From assembly GCA_003260075.1 (NCBI GenBank), contig QLIY01000552.1, positions 1 to 64,000 of the forward strand: a stretch of 64,000 nt of DNA, in the 5' to 3' direction. The notes under the pieces were generated by a model that made no database searches, was not told the DNA's origin, and saw only the letters and a list, made by a program, of their open reading frames with translations. Position 1 is the first letter of the stretch; each line of letters starts with the position of its first letter. Positions 35,901 to 48,036 of this stretch are shown piece after piece. A program made the translations under genes and the position numbers. The stretch comes from Phallusia mammillata. Lineage: Eukaryota; Chordata; Ascidiacea; Phlebobranchia; Ascidiidae.

Positions 35901-38785
35901 AGTGGGTTTGAATTTTAATCAGTGCTATCTTACCTAAGGAGTTTCTAAGTTTAATGCTTCATATGTTTTTATGCATCATATGTTTTCGCGCATGAAAAAA
36001 AACCCATTGAAGTAACAGTTACACTTCAACTTTGCTGGGAGCAACATGCTGCAAAGCAATGCCTTACCTATTCTGTGCGATGCCACAACTACATGGCTTT
36101 ACACCATGTTACTCCCAACAAACTGGAGTACCATTGGATGGCTACACTAGCCAATACTGCCCATCTCTCGTCACCAGCTGCACTGACGAGATACGTCGAA
36201 ACAACGTTCACTGTCTGCAGCCTATGATTTACCGGCCTGATGCTTTTACATTAAAAATTTTGTCCTTAAAAACACCGCTATAGTTCATTTCAATTTTCTT
36301 CAAAAGCCTTGTAATCAAATTTCAATGTTGCGTTGCGTGGACATGCGATTTTTAAAACCTGATTTGTTTTAGATTTTTCTGGAAGTTTATGTCGCAATAT
36401 GTCAGCTATTCTGGCTTATATGGAAACACAAGAAGCTTTGAGTTCATTGGAGGAACACAGACGCGTTACCATGGAAGTATTTGAACCTGTTTTTATCATC
36501 GGATCGTTTCCCAGTTTGCTTTTATCGATATTCACAAGGTAATTTTTCAAACTTTTCTTGCAATAAAATTGAAAAGCGAAAAGTTAAATACGATTTAGAA
36601 ATCAAAACGACGGTTTCTGTAATAGATCAAAACCATCAACAGCATGGCTTAAACTGACGATCACCGTAACGTTTTATTGCTTTTAATCATTTTGCCGTGA
36701 TTGGTTTAGCACTCACTTTGATATCGATTTTGAGGAAATGGTGATGCCACTTTGGCGAAATATATATTTCTTTACATAAACCGACTGATTCTGTTTCAAC
36801 CAAGGACCCTATCGTCTATTGGTTTTACCGTTTTATACGTTTTGGTGCTTACGTTAAGTTATGTACAGATCTGCTTGCAATACGACAAATACTTAGGCTA
36901 CATGACACCACTGCGTAAGCCCAAGTTTTTTGTTGTTTCTTACAGATTGGTTGTTATGGTAACCTGGCATGACCACTTTATATCTGCATATGTCATCAAT
37001 ATGGCGGTGATGCCCCTACAACTAGTAACCGGCGCGTTGGGAGTGCACTCGGCTTCCTATCACATGGGCGAGTTTGGTTTCTCGTAAGTATCTCTTTGCG
37101 TGCCGCAATAGTTAAGACGTTGTTTTACAAAAAGTGTCATTAACTAACAATTTAGGAATCAAAATTAAACAATGCAGACAGTGCAATTCTTACCAGGATT
37201 TTGTGTTTAGAATGTAGTCTCTTAAACATTAGTTTGTACACAACAGATGCTGGGAATGTGCAGTGGCGGGAGATTGCAGAGGTGTTGGTGACGCCTGGAT
37301 GGATAATGACCTTAACCGAAGTCTGCTGGCGGCTTTGATTTCAAACATTATCGACGGTGCCGCCGGAGGATGCATGTTATTTCTGGTTAGTTTGCACAAA
37401 CCGTTGAAAACTATAGCAACAATTAATGATGATTATGGACATTGCGCTAAAAATCATTTTAATTTGCACTTGATATCCTTCAACGCATGGTGTTGTAAGC
37501 AAGGCTAAAATATTATGATTTAGTAAACAACGGATCTATGCGTAGTGTGTTTGATCGCAACATGGACCTAGAATTAAGTATATTGCATTATGGTGGAATT
37601 GTGACGTTTTAACCTTGGTACCGTTCTCTGACGTCATGATTGCCATTCGATGTTACGTCGCTGTAGCGAATTATGAAAGGGAAATGGCCCCACGGGGCTT
37701 GGAAGCGGGCATTTGGGGAGGGTTAATGTTGGTGTTGAGCGGAGGCTGTGTTGCGACAGTTACATCTGCTCTGCTGGACTTCGCTTTTACTCTTTTAATA
37801 AAAGTTTGAATTGGGTACTGACAGCACGTTATTGCAGCAGAACCAAACAGGGCGTAACAAAGTCATATCAATATGTAGGCAACACCTGATGGTATTTGTA
37901 TAGGAAAGGGGTTTTGAAAAAATTACAACATTTTATAGATGTTTGGAGTAAGGCGACTGTGTTGGTGTGGCAGATTTAAAAACTGCCTGTCGTGACCTTT
38001 TTTGGAAATTTAAACAACCACAAATTTTAGGTACTTACACGTGTTTTGTGGCGCGACCATGGTCATGTGACATTCTGGTGGTACGTGGGTCGCATTCTGC
38101 TTTGCGTCGCTTCATTCCTGATGTGTGTCGGTGTTTCAGCGCTTCTTGTTCTCACCCCTGCCATAGGAGTGCTCAGGTTAGTTGACATAATGAACATTAA
38201 ATTCTTAAAAAAGTGTACTTGCGCAACTGTGTTAAACTTAAGGCTTTTACCATCCAGTACCATCATAAAATAGCGCAAAAGAGCAATACTAGTTTACTGT
38301 TACAAACCTCCACATTTTTTGTTTGTAAACATAGGTCAAGGTCGAGACAAAAGACGACCTTTGGCAAACGAAACTATAAACAGTTTAAATAAAAACACCG
38401 ACGTTCCAGTAAATGTGATTGTTTCAAAGAGAAAATTGACTAACGTTTGCACAAATACAATAACAAACAATTATTAACAAGTGAGTTTTCCAATCGTTCG
38501 CTTTTTGTGCCAATTTTTAGCTTCAAGTTTTTTATGAGTTGTTTTTCCAATCAACATAATTTAAAAAATGTTTAAACGATATTTTACAGGCTGGAACTGA
38601 TACAGCAGGTCCCGAATTTCGACGGCAAACCCCGGGTTGAGTTCATTTTAACCACAGTGCTTGTGATGGGACTTTCGACGTGGTGCGTGTCGCTATGTAC
38701 ATTGCTCATTTATCTTATATACCGCTCCTACGTCTACTGCCGAATGCGAGAACATGCCACCCGAATGGATGCCGTCGATTTCTGA
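29986..38785 (+). CDS. Unrecognised multi-pass membrane protein, paralogue E
   Basis: Exons: 29986-30217, 30658-30885, 35466-35897, 36373-36538, 36946-37083, 37247-37385, 38031-38176, 38590-38785. Sum 1677 bases, 558 aa, all phases consistent. The ATG is preceded by an in-frame TAA at 29980. Residues 1-123 are Ser/Arg/Pro-rich with a KKRKR run. RNYRIKSIRRGIPDIITTD is near 124-142, then CVCKRAC and TM1 (~175-200). A loop with an NHT site follows, then TM2 (~332-352), TM3 (~364-386), conserved CWECAVAGDC, TM4 (~424-445), TM5 (~460-490), TM6 (~513-545) and the tail YRSYVYCRMREH. An even span number puts both termini in the cytosol (inference). Exons 4, 5 and 7 have exactly the lengths of those in the minus-strand paralogue. 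The family is not one I recognise. Intron 2 is 4.6 kb and holds repeats. Confidence 0.83.
32594..32842. repeat. ~115-bp direct duplication around a G run
   Basis: AGAACTAATTTTAGCAATG to GAACGTTTTTCGACAA is present twice, with G10 at 32707-32716 between copies. The copies differ by several substitutions and a small indel. Confidence 0.93.
32960..33232. repeat. ~137-bp tandem pair, each copy ending in a G run
   Basis: GTGTCTGTTTAAACCACAAG to GGTAAAATAG is present twice. G11 (33086-33096) and G10 (33223-33232) close the two copies. Substitutions and small indels separate them. Confidence 0.93.
33318..33397. mobile_element. hAT-like terminal fragment
   Basis: GCGGTCCGCAATG, then GGTTGCCGACCCCTG, is a right end of a hAT family whose left end (CAGTGGTCGGCAACC) is seen near 49191. 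The full element is not resolved. Confidence 0.5.
36090..36230 (+). repeat. Dispersed repeat shared with 13590-13700
   Basis: Lies in intron 3 of paralogue E. The related copy lies just upstream of exon 8 on the plus-strand map of paralogue D. It has GTCACCAGCTGCACTGACGA and GTTCACTGTCTGCAG. Confidence 0.5.
37579..37803 (+). other. Candidate 75-codon cassette exon of paralogue E
   Basis: Between exons 6 and 7, both phase 0 at the junction, a 225-base open segment has TTAAG before it and AAA|GTTTGA after it, so it could be inserted in frame. It encodes a hydrophobic stretch (GGLMLVLSGGCVATVTSALL). The donor is weak and the paralogue shows no counterpart. It could be an alternative exon or a chance frame. 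Confidence 0.35.
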
Positions 38786-40670
38786 CGTGACTTTGTGTAC
38801 TGTAATTACATCGTGTGAATGTCGATTCACGGCATACGGTACGGTTTACAGCAACTGAAAGGAAAAGAAACTGAAAAAAGAACAGCCTTTCGTAAATGTA
38901 TACAGTGCTATTTTAGGCGCCTTCAATGCTTTGTGAAACAATGGACCTGCGATGGTACTGGCCCTTAGGCTACTGGTGTCAGTGTGTGTATCTGGAATAC
39001 AAAGCATGCTGCTACGGTTTAAAGAAACCACATGCAGAACAGAGTTGAGAATCAAACAGTTTTTATAAAGCACCAAAGGTTACAATGCATGTGCAAGTAC
39101 AAGGGAAGGTTGGCATTCATTTAAACAATCTTCTAGCCTCAACATCTTGGCAACAATATCTGCGTAGGGTAGGACCAATGTGTTGTGCAAGAATTGCAAA
39201 TAGGAACCTAGCTTTTAGGATTTACCAAAAAAATCGCGCTATAAATGTTGCAAAATCGCACAAATACGGCATACTAAAGTCAAATTGTTAACAGTGTTAT
39301 GGTGTTTTGAGTTTACATTTCTGTACCACGCAACAGGTTAGGAAATAAATTTCCAAGTTGAACTTGTAGTGAACTACCAATATTATTGTTTGTAGCTTGC
39401 GGCCTTTAAATTGCCCAAAGCACTTTTTCTGCCAGTAGTTTATTGTGCAAATCGTCGCCCAACCATGCGCCAGTTTGTTATTGTTTGTGCACATAACTGG
39501 AAAACCGCCATCTTGAGTTGGGACTGAACAGGCCAATGACGCTACATTCCAAAGATGAGTACAGAATAAGTTGCAATAGGAGTAAAGGTTGTACGCGCTT
39601 ACGACACATTGCAAAAAAGGATACTTTAAAGTCATAAAGAATAAAAGATTACAAACAGTATCAATGGAAGCCTAAAGTGTTATACAAATCAAATATTAAA
39701 TATGAATTAGTGCAAAGTTTCTCAACCGGGGTATGAGTTATATACGTGTGAATTGTAGCTATAGAAAGCAAACAAATTATATCTCACTAAATAACATCGA
39801 AAAGTTGAACACCTCTATATAAGTGTAAATTTGTATGTGGTACTGTGGGTGCATGTTTTAAAACGTAGGTTCGATAAGTTGCAAGTACATGACCACTGTC
39901 TCCGAGTAGTGGCGCCTATCACACAATGCCTATCAAGTAAACATCTTCCGCAACGCAGAGAACTTTTAGCAAACATTGGCTTATCGGGAATCTTTAAGCA
40001 CGGGTCCAAGTCCAGACGCTGACACAGAAAAAAACTGTATACAGTCTTGTTGTTGTTATAACAGTGCGCACCCATAATGTGGCCATGCAGTTCTAGTTTA
40101 GTTGTATCTGTTCGGTAGCTTACGTAAATGCTAACTTAAATAAATCGACATTAGATAGTATGGGGGTATAATATACCGTTATTATTTGATAAAAAGGTTT
40201 GGTCAAAGGACGTGTTTCCAGGGTAGAAAGCTGTTTTAGTTGCGCATTGTAGACCACACGCTGTGCTTAAGGCATCGTCAGACAGTCTGGAACAGAAACA
40301 GCAGCTCAAACGAGCCAGACGTTTATACAAACTAAAAGCTTATAAAACAACAAATTTGACTTATCAATACGCTTATGCCAATATAGCAATTGGGTTTGCT
40401 GTATAGCATTTCCGTTCCAGGCATTGATTGACAGCTTCCTATGAATAAGCGCATCATTATGCCGAGAAGCGAAGCAATATTAAACACCAACATACTACTA
40501 ACCAGTAGCAACCAGTCAAGCTTATAGTAAAGCAATCCGACTTTTCGGTATTGTAAAGTTTACTATAGCTATTCATTGTAAACAAAAGTTAAAGTTTGAA
40601 AAAAGAAAGAATGTTGCTGTTGTTTATCAACGTGAGTAGCTATTAGTTGTTTCAGGTAGAAACCAGAAAA
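38786..40670. other. Intergenic, 3' flank of paralogue E and 5' flank of transporter 1
   Basis: No supportable gene. A TTTCTCAACCGGGG word near 39718 resembles an hAT end. Short frames (39297-39635 and others) look fortuitous. Confidence 0.4.
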
Positions 40671-43600
40671 ATGAGATGCTGCACCTTAAACGGTTCGTCT
40701 GCAATAGTCTTGTTATGTGGGGTTTACGCCTCATGTTTGTGGGGAAGCACCGTTCGGTGTTACACCTTGTTTTACGATTCGTTGGTGAAAGATTTCGAAA
40801 TTGATTATGCAGCGGCTTCGTTGATCAGCAGTTTGGGGTTCGTTGGCTGTGCAGTCGGAAGTAAGTGTCAATTGGAAATTCATGACTAATATTCATTACA
40901 GCCGTGTTGTATAAACGTTTTATCACCGGTGTAAACAAGTACAGAGATATGTTATGTTAAAAATCATTGTTCGATTTCACGGTCTAATACTGAGTAAGTT
41001 ATTGCTGCCAGGCATAAGAAGAGCTCTATAAACTTGTTATATTGAGTAAAATATAAATTTTCTTTCAAATTCGCATTCTTTTATTGTGTTTTAATAAATC
41101 AGGCTTAAAATAATATGACCTAAGGCAAGTCGCATGAAAGAACAGCTCTTACCAAAGCCGTAGGATGTGATGAAAAAAATAATGTACGGCACTGTGAAAG
41201 TAAGGGATAAGTCAATACAAAGTTATATTTAACATTAAACCATTTGTACGCCTGTAAAGCAAACAATGTGCGCATGGCTAAACTCATCATTATTGAGGTA
41301 TAAATTACACATGTAAAAATGGGTGCTATAAACTGTTTCAAACTTACTTTTGAAGGTGGATTTTGTGGGTTTATGTTCAAGTTGTTTGGTTACAGCAACA
41401 CTGTGATAGTATGGGGTGTTCTCTCTTGTGTTTCCATTCTCCTAGCGTCGTTCTCGTCGAACATTGTGCTTACAGCCATAGGCGTCGGTCTAATACCAGG
41501 TAAAGTTGTTGCTAGAAGGAAATTCAGCATAAACTGCATTGAGGAAGCACAGAGTTTTAACTTTTGCTACGTATGCTTATCTTCAGTTTATCCGCAAAAA
41601 TGGGCATGACTGGTTGTTTATAGCTGTTTATTCTATAGATTAGTGGTTCTCAAATTTTATCGATGAGGTATTTCCTTAACAATTCAAAACATTTCCATAC
41701 CTCCCCAACAGATTGTATAAAAGATGCTAAACCACACAAAGATTATTTAAATTCGGTCTTTATAAACTTCACAGGCCATATTCCTAGAGCTATCGAAGTG
41801 TCTATTTACAACCACATTTTAAAGTTAAAGTTAAATCCTCCCTTTGGGGGGTCAATTGCCATATCGAAGCTTATGCCTTTAGAAAATGTATAACTATGTC
41901 CCGTTACTATCTAATACATTATTATGTTTGAATAGGGGCTTGGCGCCTTTTTGACGCATTTGCTTGTAATAATTTGAAACAACAGGTTATTATGGGTCCC
42001 CTTCTAGAAGGGGACACATATTGTTTTTGTCCATATTTTTCTTTTTTTCTTTTTTCTTTTTTCTTTTTTCTTTTTTCTTTTTTCTGTCTAACGCTGGGTT
42101 TGGATACGCGTTTGGTTAAGAAAGAGTGCTTCAAATTTATTCAAATTTGGACATATGTTAGTTATTTATCCAAACTTGATCCTCCGGAAGTTTGACCCCG
42201 AATTACCCAGCGGTTCACCAACAGGCCCCCGAAACGTAAAATTTTTAACGCTCGTTTATAACGCTCGTTTGGTAAAGAAAGAGTGCTTCAAATTTATTCA
42301 AATTTGGACATATGTTAGTTATTAATCCAAACTTGATCCTCCAGAAGTTTGACCCNNNNNNNNNNNNNNNNNNNNNNNNNNNNNNNNNNNNNNNNNNNNN
42401 NNNNNNNNNNNNNNNNNNNNNNNNNNNNNNNNNNNNNNNNNNNNNNNNNNNNNNNNNNNNNNNNNNNNNNNNNNNNNNNNNNNNNNNNNNNNNNNNNNNN
42501 NNNNNNNNNNNNNNNNNNNNNNNNNNNNNNNNNNNNNNNNNNNNNNNNNNNNNNNNNNNNNNNNNNNNNNNNNNNNNNNNNNNNNNNNNNNNNNNNNNNN
42601 NNNNNNNNNNNNNNNNNNNNNNNNNNNNNNNNNNNNNNNNNNNNNNNNNNNNNNNNNNNNNNNNNNNNNNNNNNNNNNNNNNNNNNNNNNNNNNNNNNNN
42701 NNNNNNNNNNNNNNNNNNNNNNNNNNNNNNNNNNNNNNNNNNNNNNNNNNNNNNNNNNNNNNNNNNNNNNNNNNNNNNNNNNNNNNNNNNNNNNNNNNNN
42801 NNNNNNNNNNNNNNNNNNNNNNNNNNNNNNNNNNNNNNNNNNNNNNNNNNNNNNNNNNNNNNNNNNNNNNNNNNNNNNNNNNNNNNNNNNNNNNNNNNNN
42901 NNNNNNNNNNNNNNNNNNNNNNNNNNNNNNNNNNNNNNNNNNNNNNNNNNNNNNNNNNNNNNNNNNNNNNNNNNNNNNNNNNNNNNNTCACCGCAACATT
43001 TGTTTACCGTAAATCCGCACAAACACGCGTGTGGGGACCCATTAGTTTTTGTTTACAAAAACAATCATATCTGTAGATCAAATGATGTGTATAGTAAATT
43101 GGTAAATATCGTATAGAATATATAAAATGTAAGTATATCAGAAAGCCACTCTTCTAGTTTTACCATGAAAATGTATCTGACTTGTACATTCCAACTTTTT
43201 CAAAGGTTTTGCTCTGGCACCTGTACAGATTTCCACTATTGCTATTGCAAACACACTGGACCCCAAAGTGGCCAACTTTTTCGCCCAGATGTTTTTCCTG
43301 GGTATCAGCGTCGGTCCATTCCTTCTTTGTCCTTGTTATCAGTATTTTAACGAAGTCTACGGATGGCGTGGAGCTCTGCAAGTACAAGGGCATGATACAA
43401 CAACAGTTTTCTTAATGCGAAATTACCCAAACTTATGTAAAAAACGGACTAGATGTAGCTTGCTGTAACGTAAAACAGAAAACAATGGGTTGTATAAATC
43501 TCCTTTCGTCTTTGTTTCTGATACTGGATCTAGAAGTTATCTCCCTTTGCAATCACAAAATGTCGTATTAGTCTACTAATGTTGTTTATCATCGACCATG

Positions 43601-46152
43601 TACGTGGACCTATAAATTGAACACCATCTATTTGTTTGTATAGATAATTTCGGGATTATTTCTTAACCTTGTGGTATGTGGGGTTGCTATGCGAAGATTT
43701 CATCCCCCTCGAAATAGCACAACAGAAGACCAGCACATTGAGCGCAAGTAAATAACATAGGGTTGTTTCAAAAAAAGAATGAAAATGTATTTTCAATTCT
43801 ACGGCAATTATCTGAATATGCCAATATTGCGTGCATACCTATTTGCAAATAATGCATAAATAGAATAAAACAGTTTAGTTTTTTAATGTGATTGTGCACG
43901 TTGCAATTAGTTTGGTTTTCATTCTTAAAGTAATAGATGAGAAAAGATATAGATCACTACGTTCGTAAAGATTGAGACCACTGCTCTTTGTATACATTTG
44001 GCTACAACACACTTGAAACAAAATGTTTGCAGAGGCAAAACAACACTTCTGCAAGCGTTTTCACGATTATACACCCTCCTCGACATGGAACTTTTTGCCA
44101 ATCCATCTTTCTACGGCTACGTGATCGCCAGTGCGGCATTTTGCAGTTTGTTTTTTTCCTCTCTTTCCTACATACCACTCTACGGAACGAAAGGTTTGTA
44201 AAACCAATTGCTATGTACGTTGCTGAGTGCACAACACCTAAGCTAGAATTCGTAACAATCTACCATTAGCAAATAACTTCACAGGAAAGATACGTGTAAA
44301 CCATGATGCAAGATGTGCACTTCTGCAAAGTATATGGAGATGAGGCGGGTAAAACGGCCCGAACACAACATAGCAAGCCGGCACGAACCCTGACAGTTTT
44401 TGAATGCCCAAATTAGCGAGAAAGGGTCTTTTACGACAAAAGATATAGAGTTGTAAAAGACATCCGAAACGGCCTGTCTTTTTTTCAAAATCTTGCAATA
44501 GTTGATTCAGAAGATATTTGTTGATGTTGACATTTGTTTTACATTTCAGAGTTAAACCTCGAAATTTTCCTTGCTACTACACTAGTTTCTGCTCTGTCAG
44601 TGGGAGACGGAATTGCTAAGGTCTTGTTTTCCCTTTTGTCCGGTCACATTCGAGTACATCATCGAATCCTTCTTTCGGTAAGCAAACTAAACGGTGACCT
44701 TGCCTTTTTGGGTACAACTTCATGTCAAGTAAATATAAGTTTAATCTATTATACAAATACAAACTCAGTTATCTAGTCATTGCCTTTTCTTGGTACAACT
44801 TTATGTCGAGTTAATATAAGTTTATCCATTTTACCCAAACAAAACCAGATAGCTAGACATTGTCTTTCTGGATACAACTTAATTTCAAGTGAACGTATAT
44901 TTAATCTAATTTACCAAAACAAAACCAGATAGCCATAGCTATAGAAATTGCCTTTCTGCATGGATACAACTTATTTAAAGTGAACATATCGGATATTTTT
45001 AATTCATTGGGGGGGGGGCAATTTACCAAAACAAAACCAGATAGCCATAGCGATAGAAATTGCCTTTCTGGATACAACTTATTTAAAGTGAACATATCGG
45101 ATATTTTTAATTCATTTTACCAAAGCAAAACCAGACAGATAGACTTGTCTATATTTATCATGGCGTACTTAACGCTTGTCTATTTTAAATTTCAGTCATC
45201 CCTCATGTTGTCGGTGACTGGATCGATCTTAATGCTGGCTCTTTCTCGGAGCTACCTGGCGGCAATGATAGCCTGCACTTTAGTGGGGCTTTTCGGGGGC
45301 GCAATTTCCGGACTACGGTCAGTCACACCGAACGACGTGTTTGGTGAAAAACTTTTCTCGTCAGCTTTCGGGTATTGCTCCACAATTGCATTTGGAGCTG
45401 CCAGTGCAACTCAATATCTAATTGGTAAGTTTATTATGTTGGGTGTTGCAACACCCTTTTTGGAGTTTATAAAACGGAAAATCTGCTAACACAGGAACTC
45501 ACTGATTGGTAAATCAGCAAATTGCTGAGCAATTATTGCCATATAAAAGCCTATGCTCCGTTGTACCACCTTTTGGAAATTAGCATGCCTGTCTGTGAGT
45601 TCCTTTGTTAGTAGTTCTACCTCATAAAACGTTTGGTGTGATCTTAATCACTACTTTACAAGCTGTGATCAAAGCTATTTTTGTTGTTTTGGCATTACCG
45701 CATCGTCGATATTCAAAAAAAGTCTTTCTGGGTAAATTTAAGATTCTATTTTCTGAGTAAATTTTAAAAAAGTGAAAATGTAAGGGTCTTTTAAGGACTA
45801 AGTAAGTGCTTAAGAACAAGTTCATTAAAAAGGACCAGATTGCGCTGTTTGTTTGCCAACAATAAAAACGATTCACCACTAGGACAAACCAAACCACACC
45901 CCAAAAAAACTGTCATTCTGTAATATCTTCGCGTAGGCTATAAATTTTGTACATTTGTACACAGGTATGCTAATAAGCAACACAGACAATCTTTCTTTGG
46001 TGTACTACATTGGCGTGGGCCTCGGACTTTGTGCAACGGTGTTTGAGCTGTTCTGGCATATATATTTTTATCAGACCTCAAGATGTCATAGACGAGCAAC
46101 AAGTGCAGAATCGATAAAGCTTGACTGTTCTTCTGACGTAAAAGTCACATAA
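40671..46152 (+). CDS. SLC16/monocarboxylate transporter-like protein 1
   Basis: Exons: 40671-40860, 41356-41499, 43206-43381, 43644-43747, 44033-44193, 44550-44677, 45196-45424, 45965-46152. Sum 1320 bases, 439 aa. It is a major facilitator superfamily proton-linked carrier of the plasma membrane type (family knowledge). Evidence: twelve hydrophobic segments by position, FGYSNTVIVWGVLSC (TM3), SFSSN, GLIPG, FFLGISVGPFLLCP (TM5), YGWRGALQIISGLFLNLVVCG (the GWRGA(L/F) feature of MCTs, exons 3/4), then NPSFYGYV (TM7), LSVGDGIAKVLFSLLSG (matching the SxxGxxDxxGRxxxG loop) and a short C-terminus. The N-terminal (D/E)GGWGW motif is absent, so the substrate cannot be assigned. It heads a three-gene tandem array. 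Intron 2 contains the assembly gap and intron 6 a minisatellite. Confidence 0.88.
41641..41680. mobile_element. hAT-like left end
   Basis: TTAGTGGTTCTCAAATTTTA resembles the CAGTGGTTCTCAAACT terminus of the elements at 22827 and 54695. No right end was found. Confidence 0.35.
42029..42086 (+). repeat. (CTTTTTT)n microsatellite
   Basis: About seven units of CTTTTTT with interruptions, in intron 2 of transporter 1. Confidence 0.95.
42108..42355 (+). repeat. ~85-bp direct repeat running into the assembly gap
   Basis: GCGTTTGGTTAAGAAAGAGT to AGAAGTTTGACCC or its CGGAAG variant occurs at about 42108-42197 and again at 42265-42355, ending at the first N. Confidence 0.9.
42356..42987. other. Assembly gap, 632 N
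   Basis: Run of N in intron 2 of transporter 1. Sequence before the gap is a direct repeat, a likely cause of the break. No exon of the transporter is missing. Confidence 0.99.
44690..45140 (+). repeat. Intronic minisatellite with a G run
   Basis: Intron 6 of transporter 1 has about five copies of an 85-105-bp unit with TACAACTT, AAGTGAAC, ATATTTTTAATTCATT, CCAAAACAAAACCAGATAG and ATTGCCTTTCTGGATACAAC. The last two copies (44913-45008 and 45021-45116) are nearly identical and have G10 (45009-45018) between them. Confidence 0.9.
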
Positions 46153-48036
46153 ACCGTTGTCGTTTTGTGTTTGTACAAATGTACGTTTTAACGATGTAGC
46201 GAATATTCTGTTTACGAAATTTAAGTCATTTTCTCGAAAGGTTCAGTTTCGATCGAAAAGATGTTGCAGTTTGGTTTGAACCAAATCTTTTACAAACACA
46301 ATTTTATAGCGCATAACGTGCCTTCTTCGCTCAATTACGTACTAAACAGTCTTTCAAACCGCAAAATAAATAAAATCGCATGGAATATTTTATTTCTTTA
46401 AAGCATTTATCGCTTTGCCCACTACAGACAATAAGCCTCATTCGCCGCCAGGCAACAACGGCCGAGGCAAGCTTTCAACCCCCCAAAACTATGATGATAA
46501 TGAAACACAATGGTAACACTCCTGTTGCGACGTCATTTTATGACGTAACACGCTATACAAGTCAAAGAAACATTAGAACTAAGCAGCAATAACTTCACAC
46601 AAATAGCCACAAATAGTAGGTTATGCAGATAAAGCGCGTTTGTCCAATCAGCGTCTCTATGTGAATGGTCTCTTGTTTTTTAGGTCAACATCATTAACAC
46701 GCGATTCCGTAATGGAAAACTTTATGCATAGCGCCACGTAAGGAGGCAAGCCCGTATTTGATTTGCACGCAATGTTATATGCTTCGCTAGAACTGTTAGC
46801 TTATCCCGTTATCGGTCCCAAGTCGAGTGTACGTGACCGAGTAAATGTCTTTCTCTCTCTTTTTTCAAATATTGCTGACTTGTCTTTTAAAATATTTGCG
46901 GAGTATACATGAGGTGTAAGAGTTTGCGTATAACACTCCACTGTACATTTCGCCTGTACGCTCATGTATCTACGCGTATGCTTATTTCTTTGACTATAGT
47001 CTATAGTCTTTTGCTAAATATATTTCTAATTGTGTAAAATGTAGTGGCGTTGTACTTTACTTCAGGATAGGCAACCCAACAAAGCAGAACTCACGTGCGT
47101 CCTTATGGCCATCGTGTGAAGCAAGTGAGACTGGTGTGGTGGGTTAACCAGCTGTGTCAGAAAACTAGCAAGGAACTAGCAAGCTTAGACCTTTTTTGCA
47201 TGAAGCCAAACATTAACTCTAGATACAGTATAAAAAAACAATAGAAACTTATGGAAGCGTGTCTTTGGTCACACTGGGTTGCTTCAGTGGGTCGTTGGTT
47301 TAGTTTTTTTAAACTTTTTTGGGTTTATTATTACAAATTTTAAAACCCTACGTGGGCAGCATTTCCTTCACATCTGTTATAGTCTTAAATATCAACAAAC
47401 TTTATAGCACGAGAAAGGTTCAGTACTTTGTATAAAGAGAAAACCACAGCCAACTTGTCGAATCTTATTGACAGTTCAAGCGTTTACCCAAAAAGGTGGT
47501 TATAAGAACAGTTTTTGCTTCAGGGCGGATTTAAAGTGAACGCATTGGTAAACCCTGATGGCAAGGCGAGCTGGGAAATGCAGCGCAGTAAAGATACTAT
47601 TTATGTGATAAAATGCGGTCTTCTCAGCGTCGTAAGCAGAGTCAAGTTTGTTAGTCCGAAACTTATTTTGTAACATATCGTACAAAAAATATTACGTCTA
47701 CTTATCACATCACGTGAAAATTCCGAAAAAATGACGCCTAGAAGCAACTTTTATAAGTGTAAACAAACCTTTTAGCTTACAATTTGACAACTACAGTGTA
47801 CAGTCGCTGGGTATGGTACAGGGTAATTACAAACACAATTATGTAATCCAGTTGCAGCACTTTCAAACAACGCGGAAATGAACAAAGATAGGCCCAACAA
47901 AAGGCTGCATTAAACGACCAGAGTACAAGCGCGTTGTGACAGCAACAATTTTGACAAAATAACTCTGCAACTAGACAACTAGTTTTAAATGACTGACCTG
48001 AAACTTCTTTGCGACTAATTGGACAGAAAGAATGGG
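46153..48036. other. Intergenic between transporter 1 and the pseudogene
   Basis: Contains an AATAAA at 46365-46370, 212 bases after the stop of transporter 1. Otherwise nothing recognised. Confidence 0.5.
46365..46370 (+). promoter_or_regulatory. Poly(A) signal of transporter 1
   Basis: AATAAA followed by another overlapping AATAAA-type word, 212 bases past the stop codon. Confidence 0.5.

Noticed and set aside
42245..43116. Long frames across the N block
   Set aside because: They consist of undetermined bases and have no meaning.
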